Of a stretch of 64,000 bases of DNA, positions 34,343-42,591 are shown one piece after another. The DNA is from Cohnella algarum. Its GTDB lineage: Bacteria > Bacillota > Bacilli > Paenibacillales > Paenibacillaceae. Numbering within the stretch: position 1 is the first letter of the stretch; each line of letters opens with the position of its first letter. The position numbers and the translations under genes are program-made. The DNA is taken from assembly GCF_016937515.1 (NCBI RefSeq), contig NZ_JAFHKM010000002.1, forward strand, positions 2,599,001-2,663,000, given 5' to 3'. The notes under the pieces were generated by a model. That model worked only from the letters and a program-made list of their open reading frames with translations, did no database searches and had not been told where the DNA came from.

Positions 34343-36604
34343 ATGTCGGTATTTACAACGTTATGGAATCTATTGAAGAAAAACCCGGCCACCGACGGCG
34401 CCGACACTTTTAACATCGAGACGATGCTGAATGATAACTGGGACAAAATTGACGCCGCGCTCGGTTTAAAAGCGATTAACGCCGAAGTTCGGGCGGCGAC
34501 GACCGCTAATATTACGATATCCGGATTGCAGACTGTGGATGGAGTCGCGCTTGCCGCGGGCGATCGGGTGTTGGTCAAAAACCAGACGACCGCAAGCCAG
34601 AACGGCATTTACACGGCGGCGGAGGGAACTTGGACGCGGGCGGCAGACGCAGATCAGAGCGGCAAATTGGCGAGCGGTCTTTCCGTTTTTGTTAAAGAGG
34701 GCACATCCAACGGGAAAAAACAGTGGCGACTATCCACAACCGGTTCGATTGTCCTTGGCACGACCGCATTGACCTTCGAATTGGTTAGCGGCGCTGGCTC
34801 GGCTACGGATGCCGTCGTCGGCAATCGGACGATAACGGATACGACGGCTCCTGCCGGAGATAGCGGCACGTTGACCGGCTTGTTCGGCGGTTTAGGTTAT
34901 ATGATCAAGGCGATCACGGGCAAAAGCAGTTGGAGGACGGCTCCGGCTACTACGCTTGAGGCGGCAAAGGGGCACATGGATGCGACTACGGGCGCACACG
35001 GCGCGACAGCAGCGGCAACGGCTAATGCGATTATGCAGCGGGATGCGGCCGGGAGAGCGAAGGTGGCTGCGCCTTCCGCATCCGATGATATTGCGCGTAA
35101 GGCGGAGGTGGATGCGGCGATTACATCTGCGGCCACAGATGCAACGACCAAGGCTAATGGCGTTCAGGCCAATTTATCGGCACACGTTGGTTCTGGAGGG
35201 GCGGCTCATGCTGCGGCCACTACTTCTGTCGCTGGATTTATGAGTGCGGGGGATAAGAGCAAGTTGGATGGGATTGCCGCTGGTGCAAACAACTACTCGC
35301 ACCCTACCGGTGACGGCAACCTTCATGTACCGGCTACCGGTACAACGAATAACGCCAAAGTGCTGAAGGCCGGTTCGACCGCAGGGAGCGCTGCATGGGG
35401 AAATGTTGCTTTTTCCGAGGTAACCGGTAAACCGACAACATTATCCGGATACGGGATTACCGATGCGGCGCCTTCATCGCATGTCGGTTCTGGCGGGACT
35501 GCGCATGCTGCGGCGACCGCTTCCGCAGCCGGATTTATGAGTGCGGGGGACAAGAGCAAGTTGGATGGTATAGCCACTGGAGCCAACAACTATACTCACC
35601 CAACTGGCGACGGGAATCTTCACGTTCCGGCAACTGGCACTTCGAACAATGCTAAAGTACTTAAAGCCGGTTCGACCGCAGGGAGCATTGCATGGGGCAA
35701 TGTCGCTTTTTCCGAACTTACCGGTAGACCAACCACTTTGTCTGGATATGGGATTGTAGATTCAGTGCCTTCTTCACATGTAGGTGCAGGAGGGGCTGCG
35801 CACGCTGCCGCTACTATGTCCGCAGCGGGTTTTATGAGTGCTATGGATAAAGTTAAACTTGATAAACTTGCGGTAACGAATCAGTTGGTTAATAACGTAG
35901 ACCTTAATACCGTTACCCAAACGGGATTTCATCGTCTTAACGGCACACATCCGAATTCACCTCCGGATGTTGGATACAGTCAAATGCTAGTTCTTCAAGC
36001 TTCGGGAGATACAATTGTTCAGATTATTGTTCGCTACAATACCGCCCAGATATATATAAGATCAGGCAATCCGTCGAGTTTGGGGGGACCGACGGAAGGA
36101 GGATGGACTTCTTGGAAGACTACCGCCATGACTGACAATCCGGTATTCACGGGCGAAATTTCTATTCAGGGGGACGGACAAGGTGTTTCTTTCTATGATG
36201 GAACCCGCTTGTATAAAAGAATTGGTGGAGCAGTTACTATTCGGAAAGCACCAAGTGAATTTGACCCCGAGATTGAGAGTAATAACGGACAAAATAGGTG
36301 GCCTATCTGGCACAGTGGAAATAGCCCTTTAAATGCGTCGCCGAATGGTTACCAGAAACTAAATAGTGGGTTGATCATTCAATGGGGTAGGGTGCCGTCT
36401 GTAGCGACGATGAGTAGTACGACAGTAACGTTTCCGATTACATTTCCAACCTCTCTTCGTTCAGTAATAGCAACTATTGAAACGACAGGAGCTGCTGCAG
36501 GAGGAATTGCTAATGTGTTTAATTTAACGAACAGCAATTTTGGGTTAAGTCATATCAATTCAGATGGAGCACGAACAATTGATTGGATTGCTATAGGACA
36601 TTAA
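34343..36604 (+). CDS. Tail fibre 2 (receptor-binding protein)
   Basis: A 753-residue fibre. The N-terminus (SVFTTLWNLLKKNPATDGAD) attaches to the baseplate. A module with TANITISGLQTVDGVALAAG follows, common in phage fibres. Next come two full 99-residue repeats and a partial third from about residue 280 (GFMSAGDKSKLDGIA, then THPTGDGNLHVPATGT). The C-terminal receptor-binding domain has NGYQKLNSGLIIQWGRVPSV and TVTFPITFPTSLRSVIATIE, ending DWIAIGH, as in gp53-like fibre tips. GGAGG lies before ATG. The last 750 bases are AT-rich, so the tip was probably acquired separately. Confidence 0.88.
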   Translation: MSVFTTLWNLLKKNPATDGADTFNIETMLNDNWDKIDAALGLKAINAEVRAATTANITISGLQTVDGVALAAGDRVLVKNQTTASQNGIYTAAEGTWTRAADADQSGKLASGLSVFVKEGTSNGKKQWRLSTTGSIVLGTTALTFELVSGAGSATDAVVGNRTITDTTAPAGDSGTLTGLFGGLGYMIKAITGKSSWRTAPATTLEAAKGHMDATTGAHGATAAATANAIMQRDAAGRAKVAAPSASDDIARKAEVDAAITSAATDATTKANGVQANLSAHVGSGGAAHAAATTSVAGFMSAGDKSKLDGIAAGANNYSHPTGDGNLHVPATGTTNNAKVLKAGSTAGSAAWGNVAFSEVTGKPTTLSGYGITDAAPSSHVGSGGTAHAAATASAAGFMSAGDKSKLDGIATGANNYTHPTGDGNLHVPATGTSNNAKVLKAGSTAGSIAWGNVAFSELTGRPTTLSGYGIVDSVPSSHVGAGGAAHAAATMSAAGFMSAMDKVKLDKLAVTNQLVNNVDLNTVTQTGFHRLNGTHPNSPPDVGYSQMLVLQASGDTIVQIIVRYNTAQIYIRSGNPSSLGGPTEGGWTSWKTTAMTDNPVFTGEISIQGDGQGVSFYDGTRLYKRIGGAVTIRKAPSEFDPEIESNNGQNRWPIWHSGNSPLNASPNGYQKLNSGLIIQWGRVPSVATMSSTTVTFPITFPTSLRSVIATIETTGAAAGGIANVFNLTNSNFGLSHINSDGARTIDWIAIGH
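35183..35860 (+). repeat. 297-bp in-frame repeats in fibre 2
   Basis: Units start at 35183, 35480 and 35777 with an exact 297-base period (99 codons); the third is partial. They encode the shaft repeat HVGSGGxAHAAATxS. Recombination between units would lengthen or shorten the fibre without losing frame. Confidence 0.85.
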
Positions 36605-36616
36605 GGGGGGAATACT

Positions 36617-36988
36617 ATGCCAAAATATTTCGTTGATTTTAGTGATGATGGAGATATTGCAGGATTTTATGTCGATGAAATTCATGGTTTAGATATTCCT
36701 CAGTCTGCCTTACCAATTACAACTGAGAAATGGCAAGTTTATAGTTCCAATGCGCATTTATATAAATTAGACGGAAAATCGATTCGCCATAAGACGCAAA
36801 TGGAATTAAATGAGGAAAATCTGGGTCGACCTCCTCTGCCGCCGTCAGACTTTGAAGCGATTGGCGAACAAATCGTGAATCGTGAACTTGATGTCTTAGA
36901 ACTTCGTTATGCAAATCAAATTTTGAATCAACAAATTCTAGAATTAAAGCATAGGATAGCAGGTTTGAAAGAGGAGACGGGGACATGA
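36617..36988 (+). CDS. xkdW: Fibre-associated protein (XkdW-like, possible fibre chaperone)
   Basis: A 123-residue protein just after the fibre. It starts PKYFVDFSDDGDIAGFYVDE and ends in a coiled coil (ELRYANQILNQQILELKHRI), the layout of PBSX XkdW and of small fibre-assembly proteins. GGGGGG lies eight bases before ATG. AT-rich like the fibre tip, so it travelled with it. ATGA overlap with the next gene. The name is by position and shape rather than strong sequence match. Confidence 0.6.
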   Translation: MPKYFVDFSDDGDIAGFYVDEIHGLDIPQSALPITTEKWQVYSSNAHLYKLDGKSIRHKTQMELNEENLGRPPLPPSDFEAIGEQIVNRELDVLELRYANQILNQQILELKHRIAGLKEETGT

Positions 36989-37131
36989 GCAATTTCGAAC
37001 GAATTAAATACTATTATGAAAAAGGTTGGGCCAAGAAGCCACATTTACTAAAGTATGTTCAATATAATGTGATCACACCAGCAGAATATAAGGCAATTAC
37101 AGGTGAGGAGTACGATATTTCCGAGGTATAG
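36985..37131 (+). CDS. xkdX: XkdX family protein
   Basis: A 48-residue protein matching the XkdX family: SNFERIKYYYEKGWAKKPHL, then a middle YVQYNVITPAEYKAITGEEY. It always sits after fibre genes in PBSX-like loci; function unknown. Too short to be called in many annotations. The transposon target duplication lies eight bases after its stop. Confidence 0.85.
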   Translation: MSNFERIKYYYEKGWAKKPHLLKYVQYNVITPAEYKAITGEEYDISEV

Positions 37132-37223
37132 GCGAGTCGCTAACTGTTCGCCGCCTGACTTTATGGCGGGAAAAAGGCATGAATTCGCCATTCGGTGTGG
37201 CGGAGCCAAACCGAATAAACAGC

Positions 37224-37275
37224 CGACAATAGCCTAATCCCTTCTGTACAATGACGGTGGATTAGGCTATTGTCG
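37224..37275 (+). repeat. Perfect 17-bp inverted repeat in the transposon left end
   Basis: CGACAATAGCCTAATCC and GGATTAGGCTATTGTCG, separated by 18 bases that include most of the subterminal CAATGACGGTGG site. No U-run follows. It may be a transposase-binding structure or shield the transposon genes from outside transcription. Confidence 0.8.
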
Positions 37276-37335
37276 ATTAAAAAGGAAAATGCTCCCGAAC
37301 CTTTGGCGAGGATCCCCGGGAGCATTCACTTCATC

Positions 37336-37938
37336 ATGTCAAAAATACTTTATTTCGGCCTTTCTTGCAAGGCTTATTTACGCACATTCGGAAATCAATC
37401 TCCTGACGTCCAGCTCTGCTGTGAAAACTGCGGTCGGCTTCTCCATAAACACGGTCGTTATTGGCGAGGAATTGTGACGAAGCATGAGGTCATCCAGATC
37501 CCGATCTACCGTCGATATTGTCCTACCTGTAGAATAACAATCTCCCTCCTGCCGGAGTTCCTGATTCCATGGGCCCGGTATGCGACTTGGGTGCGAGAAG
37601 CGGCATTAAAGCGCAAGCACAAGGGATTCTCTTGGCGGCAGACGACAGAAAGCACAACAACTCCTGCCGTGCGTTATAGCCGCCGTACGTTGAAACGCTG
37701 GTGGGCAAGACATCTGCGCCGCGCAGCGGATGCAGCACTATGGGTTGCTGGGAAACTCGTAGCCCAGGGGGACGACACGGATATGCTCCACCTTTACCCC
37801 ACCATGATGAACCCAACGCCAATGGATACATTGGATTGGCTGGACAAACTGTTACCCCGATTCATCCCCGCTGGCGCATCCAGACGGGGCTATTGGACGT
37901 TTCTAAATGCGAGGTTACCTGTAGCATCACGCTTATAA
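37336..37938 (+). CDS. DUF6431-like zinc-ribbon protein of the transposon
   Basis: A 200-residue protein with CENCGRLLHKHGRYWRG and YRRYCPTCRITISLLPEF, two CxxC pairs forming a zinc ribbon, followed by a basic helical region (ALKRKHKGFSW, SRRTLKRWWARHLRR) likely to bind DNA. ATG 37336 is chosen; the frame is open to a TTG at 37270 inside the hairpin. In this transposon type it occupies the place where other Tn7-like elements carry target-selection genes, so a targeting role is a reasonable guess, not shown. Confidence 0.65.
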   Translation: MSKILYFGLSCKAYLRTFGNQSPDVQLCCENCGRLLHKHGRYWRGIVTKHEVIQIPIYRRYCPTCRITISLLPEFLIPWARYATWVREAALKRKHKGFSWRQTTESTTTPAVRYSRRTLKRWWARHLRRAADAALWVAGKLVAQGDDTDMLHLYPTMMNPTPMDTLDWLDKLLPRFIPAGASRRGYWTFLNARLPVASRL

Positions 37939-38066
37939 ATCCCTTCAGCATCCACCGCCAAGGAGCAAGGCAAACGAAAATCGCCTCCAAAATTGCTTTA
38001 AAAATCGCCTGGACGGCAAGTTGCCCTCCTGATCCCACAAAATATGCGCCCTCCCTGGCTTCTAGC

Positions 38067-38089
38067 GTCTATGCGATACTCTCATAGAC
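38067..38089 (+). promoter_or_regulatory. Palindromic operator-like site before the transposase gene
   Basis: GTCTATG-N9-CATAGAC lies 21 bases upstream of the transposase ATG. Its symmetry suggests a repressor site or an end-binding site used for autoregulation. Confidence 0.4.
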
Positions 38090-38110
38090 CACAGGGAGAG
38101 GAGATTTAGC

Positions 38111-39493
38111 ATGGATGAGCAAGCAAGGCAGCAAGAAGCCAACTTCCGTTATGGCTTAATTGCATCACTGGTTAGCCGCAAATTGGATCCCGGAGAACAG
38201 ATGGCGTTGATGCGCGAAATTGTAAGCCATGAGTATGAAACGTCGTCGGGACAGCGAAGGAGAATTAGTCTACGAACGCTTGAGCGATATTTAAAAGCGT
38301 ATCGCGAAGGCGGATGGGAGGCGCTGTTGCCCTCCGTCCGAGCAGACAAACTCACGACCAGGGAAATCCCCGAGGATGTGCTTGCCAAAGCGATTGCCTT
38401 AAAGCAGGAGCAACCCGGCCGAAGCGTCAGGCAGATTATTGCGATTCTGGAACTGGCGGCATTCGTGGCCCCCGGCACCCTGAAAGAAAGCACGCTTAGC
38501 AAGCAGCTTCGCCGCCGCGGCGCCACGCGCAAAGCGTTACTGAATACGGGGTGGAGCCACTTTCGCCGGTTTGAAGCCACGCACCGAAATAGCATGTGGC
38601 AAGGCGATGTGCAGCATACCCTTTACCTTCCGCATCCGGACAAGCCCGGCAAGAAGGTCATGGCCTATCTGGTTATTTTCATTGACGATTACTCTCGCTT
38701 CGTTGTGCATGGCCAGTTCTATTTCGAGGAACGTGTGGCCCGGCTGGAGGATTGCCTGAAGAAGGCGATTTTAAAGAACGGAGTGCCGGAAATGATCTAT
38801 GTCGATAACGGCGCCATCTATTCTTCACACCATTTTGAGCGGATTTGCGGGCGACTGGGGGCAGAGCTTAAGCATACTCGCCCCGGACGTCCTATGGGAC
38901 GCGGGAAGCAAGAAAAGTTCTTCCGATTTGTCGACCAGAGCTTTGTGCCGGAGGCATACGACCTGATTGAACAAGGGAAGATCCAGACGCTTAACGATTT
39001 GAATCGATTCTTCTCGGCGTGGCTTGAGATTGCTTACCACCAGAAAGTCCACAACAGCTTTAAGCAGCGCCCAGTCGACCGATACCAAAAAGACGACCAC
39101 CCGATTCGCATGTTGCCGCCGCATGAACTCATAGAAGTATTCTTGCTGGAGGAATCCCGCAAAGTGGACAAAACGGGATGCATCTCGCTGCTGGGCACGA
39201 TATTCGAGGTCCAGACAGAGCTTGCCGGCTCGAAGATTCAGGTGCGATTCGATCCGCACGACCTGTCCGTCATCCAGGTGTGGAAGGACGGCCAGCGCTA
39301 TGAAGACGCGAAGCCAATGAAGCTCCGCGATCCGAAAAACCGGCCGAAGCAGGATGAACCGAAGGCCGTCATGCAACCGCCGAAGACGGGCCTCAACTAT
39401 GTGGAATTATTGGTGGAAGAACAGAAACGGCAGACCCGCGAAGCGCAAGGCGCTGCGCTTTCGCGAGCGATGAAAGAGGTGAATCGCTCATGA
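38111..39493 (+). CDS. Mu/TnsB-type DDE transposase
   Basis: A 460-residue integrase-fold transposase. It has an N-terminal helix-turn-helix region, then catalytic D in WQGDVQHTL (about 165), D in MIYVDNGAIYSS (about 231) and E in GRGKQEKFFRF (about 267). A Mu-type beta-barrel follows the core (SLLGTIFEVQTELAGSKIQV). Its stop overlaps the ATPase start (ATGA), so the two are made together, as for TniA-TniB or TnsB-TnsC. GGAGAGGAG precedes ATG. Confidence 0.9.
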   Translation: MDEQARQQEANFRYGLIASLVSRKLDPGEQMALMREIVSHEYETSSGQRRRISLRTLERYLKAYREGGWEALLPSVRADKLTTREIPEDVLAKAIALKQEQPGRSVRQIIAILELAAFVAPGTLKESTLSKQLRRRGATRKALLNTGWSHFRRFEATHRNSMWQGDVQHTLYLPHPDKPGKKVMAYLVIFIDDYSRFVVHGQFYFEERVARLEDCLKKAILKNGVPEMIYVDNGAIYSSHHFERICGRLGAELKHTRPGRPMGRGKQEKFFRFVDQSFVPEAYDLIEQGKIQTLNDLNRFFSAWLEIAYHQKVHNSFKQRPVDRYQKDDHPIRMLPPHELIEVFLLEESRKVDKTGCISLLGTIFEVQTELAGSKIQVRFDPHDLSVIQVWKDGQRYEDAKPMKLRDPKNRPKQDEPKAVMQPPKTGLNYVELLVEEQKRQTREAQGAALSRAMKEVNRS

Positions 39494-40293
39494 TTCGTGG
39501 TTTCTTCGGGTGGGAGCGCGTTCCGTTCACCCGGGAGATTGAAACACGGCATCTGCACCGCTCCAAGCGATTCGAAGAATGTGTAGCACGGATGCAGTAT
39601 ATGGTGATGACTCGCTCGATTGGCTGCGTCACCGGTGAAATTGGCTGCGGCAAGTCGACAGCCGTTCGCTACTTGAAAGACCAACTGGATCCGAACAAGT
39701 ACCGGTTTATCTATCTGTCGGATGCGAATCTGAAACCAAGGGACTTTTACCGTGAACTCCTCCACCACTTCGGCTTGCCGCCCAAGTTTCTGCGCAGCGA
39801 AGCCAAACGGCAATTCCAGCACCTCGTATGGGATTTGTACGAGAACCAGCAGAAGGTCGCCGTTATTGTCGTGGATGAAGCGCACCTGCTTTCAGGAGAC
39901 ATGCTGCAAGAAATACGCTTTTTGACGAATTTTCGTATGGACTCGATTTCGCCGCTTGCCCTGCTGCTCATTGGACAGCCGGAACTACAGGCCACGTTGC
40001 AACTGAGAATCTTCAAGCCGATTACACAGCGGATGAACGTGCGTTTTCATTTGGAAGGCTTGTCGCTCGAGGAGTGCCGCGATTACATCTCCCACCAATT
40101 GGAGGTTGCCGGAAGTACAGGGCCGGTGTTTACGACAGAAGCGATGGACGCCATATACGCGCATGCTCGGGGGATATGCCGAGAGATAAATAACGTCTGC
40201 ACCGCTGCGCTTCTGGATGCAGTGCTGCGAAAAGACAAAATGATTGATACCGTCCATGTGACGAGGATCCTAGCTGAATTTAAGGAACAGTGA
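39490..40293 (+). CDS. ExeA/TnsC-like AAA ATPase of the transposon
   Basis: A 267-residue AAA+ ATPase. Walker A is GEIGCGKST (49-57) and Walker B is VAVIVVDEAH near 120. The sequence FFGWERVPFTREIETRHLH at the N-terminus is the ExeA-type start. Coupled to the DDE transposase, it should act as the TnsC/TniB/MuB partner that binds target DNA and activates the transposase. Confidence 0.9.
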   Translation: MIRGFFGWERVPFTREIETRHLHRSKRFEECVARMQYMVMTRSIGCVTGEIGCGKSTAVRYLKDQLDPNKYRFIYLSDANLKPRDFYRELLHHFGLPPKFLRSEAKRQFQHLVWDLYENQQKVAVIVVDEAHLLSGDMLQEIRFLTNFRMDSISPLALLLIGQPELQATLQLRIFKPITQRMNVRFHLEGLSLEECRDYISHQLEVAGSTGPVFTTEAMDAIYAHARGICREINNVCTAALLDAVLRKDKMIDTVHVTRILAEFKEQ

Positions 40294-40305
40294 GGGATGA
40301 CAAAT

Positions 40306-40527
40306 ATGAATGAGATACGATTTCATGGAGATACCGAGCGTTGGAACGTGTACGATGGAGAAGAGTTGCTTTGCTCGCTACGTTGTGGTGATGCCGTGAT
40401 GATTCAAGTAGGAAAGCACTTCTTGCCATCCAACCTTGAGCTCGATACGGACTGGTACGTGAAGTTTGGAAATTCGAAGTTCTGGCTCCACCGACATGCC
40501 AAGTACCGCGTCCGACCGCTGTTCTAA
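40306..40527 (+). CDS. DUF5348-like small transposon protein
   Basis: A 73-residue protein, beta-rich, with NEIRFHGDTERWNVYDGEEL at the start and FWLHRHAKYRVRPLF at the end. ATG 40306 has GAGGG nine bases upstream; an ATG nine bases earlier abuts the ribosome site. It is the last gene of the transposon and overlaps its terminator. Function unknown. Confidence 0.7.
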   Translation: MNEIRFHGDTERWNVYDGEELLCSLRCGDAVMIQVGKHFLPSNLELDTDWYVKFGNSKFWLHRHAKYRVRPLF

Positions 40528-40550
40528 CTGCTCTTCGGAGCAGTTTTTTT
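40526..40550 (+). terminator. Terminator at the end of the transposon genes
   Basis: AACTGCTC-TTCG-GAGCAGTT followed by a T-run; a textbook intrinsic terminator with a stable tetraloop. It limits transcription out of the transposon into the lysis genes. Confidence 0.9.
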
Positions 40551-40686
40551 ACGCCGACAAACAAAGGCGAAATATAATTGTCTCCGAAACGGCGGTGAGG
40601 AAAGCAAAAAGCCACCGTCATTGGCGGTTCCGAATCTACCGTCAATTAAAGTGGCTGATGACAGCTAACTAAAGGGGGTGGGAGGG

Positions 40687-40989
40687 TTGAGTACATCACT
40701 ATCCATTATCGGAGCCTGCATTTCGACTTTTGCCGCTATTAGCGGAATTTTTATTGGCTGGGCCGGGAGGTCTCGGGCACTTCGACAAGATACAGTCGCC
40801 GAAGCCAGCCAGGACGCCCTGCTCCGAGCCGACATGGAATACATCAAGCGAGGCGTGGACGACGTAAGATTGGAGCAGAGGGCGCAAGGGCAGCGGTTCG
40901 ACGCGTTGGCGGAGCGGGTCACGAGGGTGGAGGAGTCGGCGAAGCAGGCGTTGCAACGGCTCGACAGATTGGACGGGCAAGGAGGTTGA
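40687..40989 (+). CDS. XhlA-like membrane protein of the lysis cassette
   Basis: A 100-residue protein with one membrane segment (IIGACISTFAAISGIFIGWA) at the N-terminus and a heptad-rich C-terminal coiled coil (RVTRVEESAKQALQRLDRLD). This resembles XhlA/hemolysin-type partners of holins, though with the membrane segment at the opposite end from XhlA. The likely start is TTG 40687 with AAGGGGGTG upstream; a GTG at 40678 is possible. The transposon target duplication lies 17 bases before it. Confidence 0.65.
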   Translation: MSTSLSIIGACISTFAAISGIFIGWAGRSRALRQDTVAEASQDALLRADMEYIKRGVDDVRLEQRAQGQRFDALAERVTRVEESAKQALQRLDRLDGQGG

Positions 40990-40994
40990 GATAA

Positions 40995-41351
40995 ATGGAT
41001 TCGGGGGAATTGTTTACGTGGCAGGCTCTCTCCGCGATGGGGGGAGCTTCTTTGTTGACGTTTCTGATCGTACAATATACGAAAGAGCCGGTAAGCCGCT
41101 TGGTCAAATGGCTGCCGACGGATCTTTACGCGGTGGCGGTCGCTTTTCTCGTTCTGTTGATGGCGCAGCTTGCGGTCAGCAACGAATATGCGGATTGGCG
41201 CGTGTACGCTCTGGCGTTGGCCAATGGTTTTCTGGTGGCGGCCGCGGCGGGGCAAATGCAAAACAAGGCGCTGAATCCGCCGGGGGCAAGCAAACCGGGG
41301 GCCGGGGGAAACAAAGCGGACGAGGCTGCGAAAGAGAGCCAGGGCTTGTGA
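40995..41351 (+). CDS. Holin
   Basis: A 118-residue membrane protein with three hydrophobic stretches (ALSAMGGASLLTFLIVQYT, LYAVAVAFLVLLMAQLAV, VYALALANGFLVAAAAGQ) and a hydrophilic tail rich in Gly and Lys. Size, topology and position between the fibre genes and the endolysins fit a holin that releases lysins and particles. GGAGG lies before ATG. Confidence 0.75.
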   Translation: MDSGELFTWQALSAMGGASLLTFLIVQYTKEPVSRLVKWLPTDLYAVAVAFLVLLMAQLAVSNEYADWRVYALALANGFLVAAAAGQMQNKALNPPGASKPGAGGNKADEAAKESQGL

Positions 41352-41903
41352 GGCTGATGGGAAAAGTGATGCATCGCCCAGCCCGTTTTTTTCTTCAATC
41401 TTGCCATTTCGCAACATACGCTTTAAAATAAAGTCAAGAAAAGAGACGGATGGCGGTCCGTCTCCCGCACAACGCTTGAATTGGGAAGGCCTCGAATTGT
41501 GAATATGAGCGAAAATAACCCGTCTCCCCAGGCGCCAACCTAAGGGCGGGTTATTTTCGTTGTTTGCATAGGCACCGACCTCCTTTCAGAGGCCAGCGTC
41601 TATCCCACCCAAGGCGGTTGTACATCTAAATTATACCAATTATTACCCCCCTCTACTAGGCGGGCTTTTTCTTTTTTTATGAAATGCCTATCGCTGTACT
41701 CTGCAAGCCATCCCTCTTCCCTCCCAAGAACGCCCGACTCATGACGATTGCCGTTCCGATCCAGACTCAAGCCGCATAAAATAGGGACAAACCCGATTTT
41801 GAGATGATTTCAGGACAGCCAAACAGCGCAAACAGTCAAAATAGAATTCCGTCCAAGCCCAAGCAAGACAAGACGATTTCTAATATAGAAAGGAGGCGCC
41901 ACG
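41352..41903 (+). other. Intergenic stretch between holin and lysins
   Basis: I see no gene in these 552 bases. It contains a perfect 8-bp stem (GAGACGGA, TCCGTCTC at 41443-41464), the strong hairpin at 41510-41559 listed separately, and a GGCGGGC followed by a T-rich run at 41660-41680. The two lysin genes therefore probably have their own promoter, but none matches consensus well. Confidence 0.6.
41510..41559 (+). terminator. Bidirectional hairpin terminator after the holin gene
   Basis: CGAAAATAACCCG and CGGGTTATTTTCG are perfectly complementary over 13 bases, with A-rich and T-rich outer arms suited to terminate in either direction. Confidence 0.75.
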
Positions 41904-42521
41904 ATGGCCGACAACTCCACCCAACTGGCCTTTTTCGCGAAGGTGCTGCCCCAAGCCCAGGCGGATCAGCGGACGCACGGCGTACCGGCGTCGCTGAAGC
42001 TGGCGCAGGCGGCGCTGGAGTCGAACTGGGGCCGAAGCGGGTTGACGCAGAAGGCGAACAACCTGTTCGGCATCAAAGGCACCGGCCCGGCGGGCAGCGT
42101 GACGATGCCGACGCGGGAGGTCGTAAACGGGCAGACGGTGACGGTCGACGCGGCTTTCCGGGCGTATCACGACTGGAGCCAGTCGATCGCGGACCACAGC
42201 CTGCTGCTGACGAGGCCTCGCTACGCGAAGGTGTTGAACGCCGACGGCAAAACGGCCGCCAGGGCTGCGGCCGCCGCCGGATATGCGACGGATCCGAATT
42301 ACGCCGACAAGCTGATCGCGATTATGGATGCCTACGACCTGTACCGATACGACGCCGTGCAAGAAGAGGAACCGTACCGGATGAGCGCGGAGGACGCGGA
42401 AGCGATCATCCGGTTTCTGTCGGCGGGCTGGTTCGCGGCCGTAACCGACGAGGACAGAAGCGAGTTCAACCGGCTGGCGAACGAGCTCCGGGCTTCTGCC
42501 GGCATTCCCCTGAGCGGCTAA
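41904..42521 (+). CDS. Endolysin: glucosaminidase (FlgJ-like) with C-terminal module
   Basis: A 205-residue muramidase/glucosaminidase. The catalytic Glu is in LAQAALESNWGRSGLTQKAN, followed by NLFGIKGTGPAG, as in lysozyme subfamily 2. Residues about 161-205 form a separate module (EDAEAIIRFLSAGWFAA, then EFNRLANELR) that recurs in the next gene. No signal peptide, so export relies on the holin. AAAGGAGG precedes ATG. Confidence 0.9.
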   Translation: MADNSTQLAFFAKVLPQAQADQRTHGVPASLKLAQAALESNWGRSGLTQKANNLFGIKGTGPAGSVTMPTREVVNGQTVTVDAAFRAYHDWSQSIADHSLLLTRPRYAKVLNADGKTAARAAAAAGYATDPNYADKLIAIMDAYDLYRYDAVQEEEPYRMSAEDAEAIIRFLSAGWFAAVTDEDRSEFNRLANELRASAGIPLSG

Positions 42522-42591
42522 TAACTCGGGGAGGCGCCGACGGCAAGCAGCGATAGGGGAAAAAGCGATTGAAAAAGGGGCAAGCAAAAAA

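Larger units (their letters stand above)
37145..40663 (+). mobile_element. TnsB/TnsC-type transposon (3.5 kb) with 6-bp target duplication
   Basis: Ends read TGTTCGCCGCCTGACTTTA (left) and, inverted, TGTCATCAGCCACTTTAATT (right), i.e. TGT...ACA termini. GCTAAC flanks both sides (37139-37144 and 40664-40669). A 12-base subterminal motif, CAATGACGGTGG, is repeated in inverted orientation (37249-37260 and 40612-40623), with a related copy nearer the right end. Cargo: DUF6431 protein, Mu-type DDE transposase, ExeA/TnsC-like ATPase and DUF5348 protein, then a terminator. It has landed between xkdX and the lysis genes without breaking a gene. Confidence 0.8.

Noticed and set aside
41352..41903. Riboswitch or small RNA between holin and lysins
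   Set aside because: Only simple hairpins are visible; no multi-helix conserved aptamer core could be recognised.
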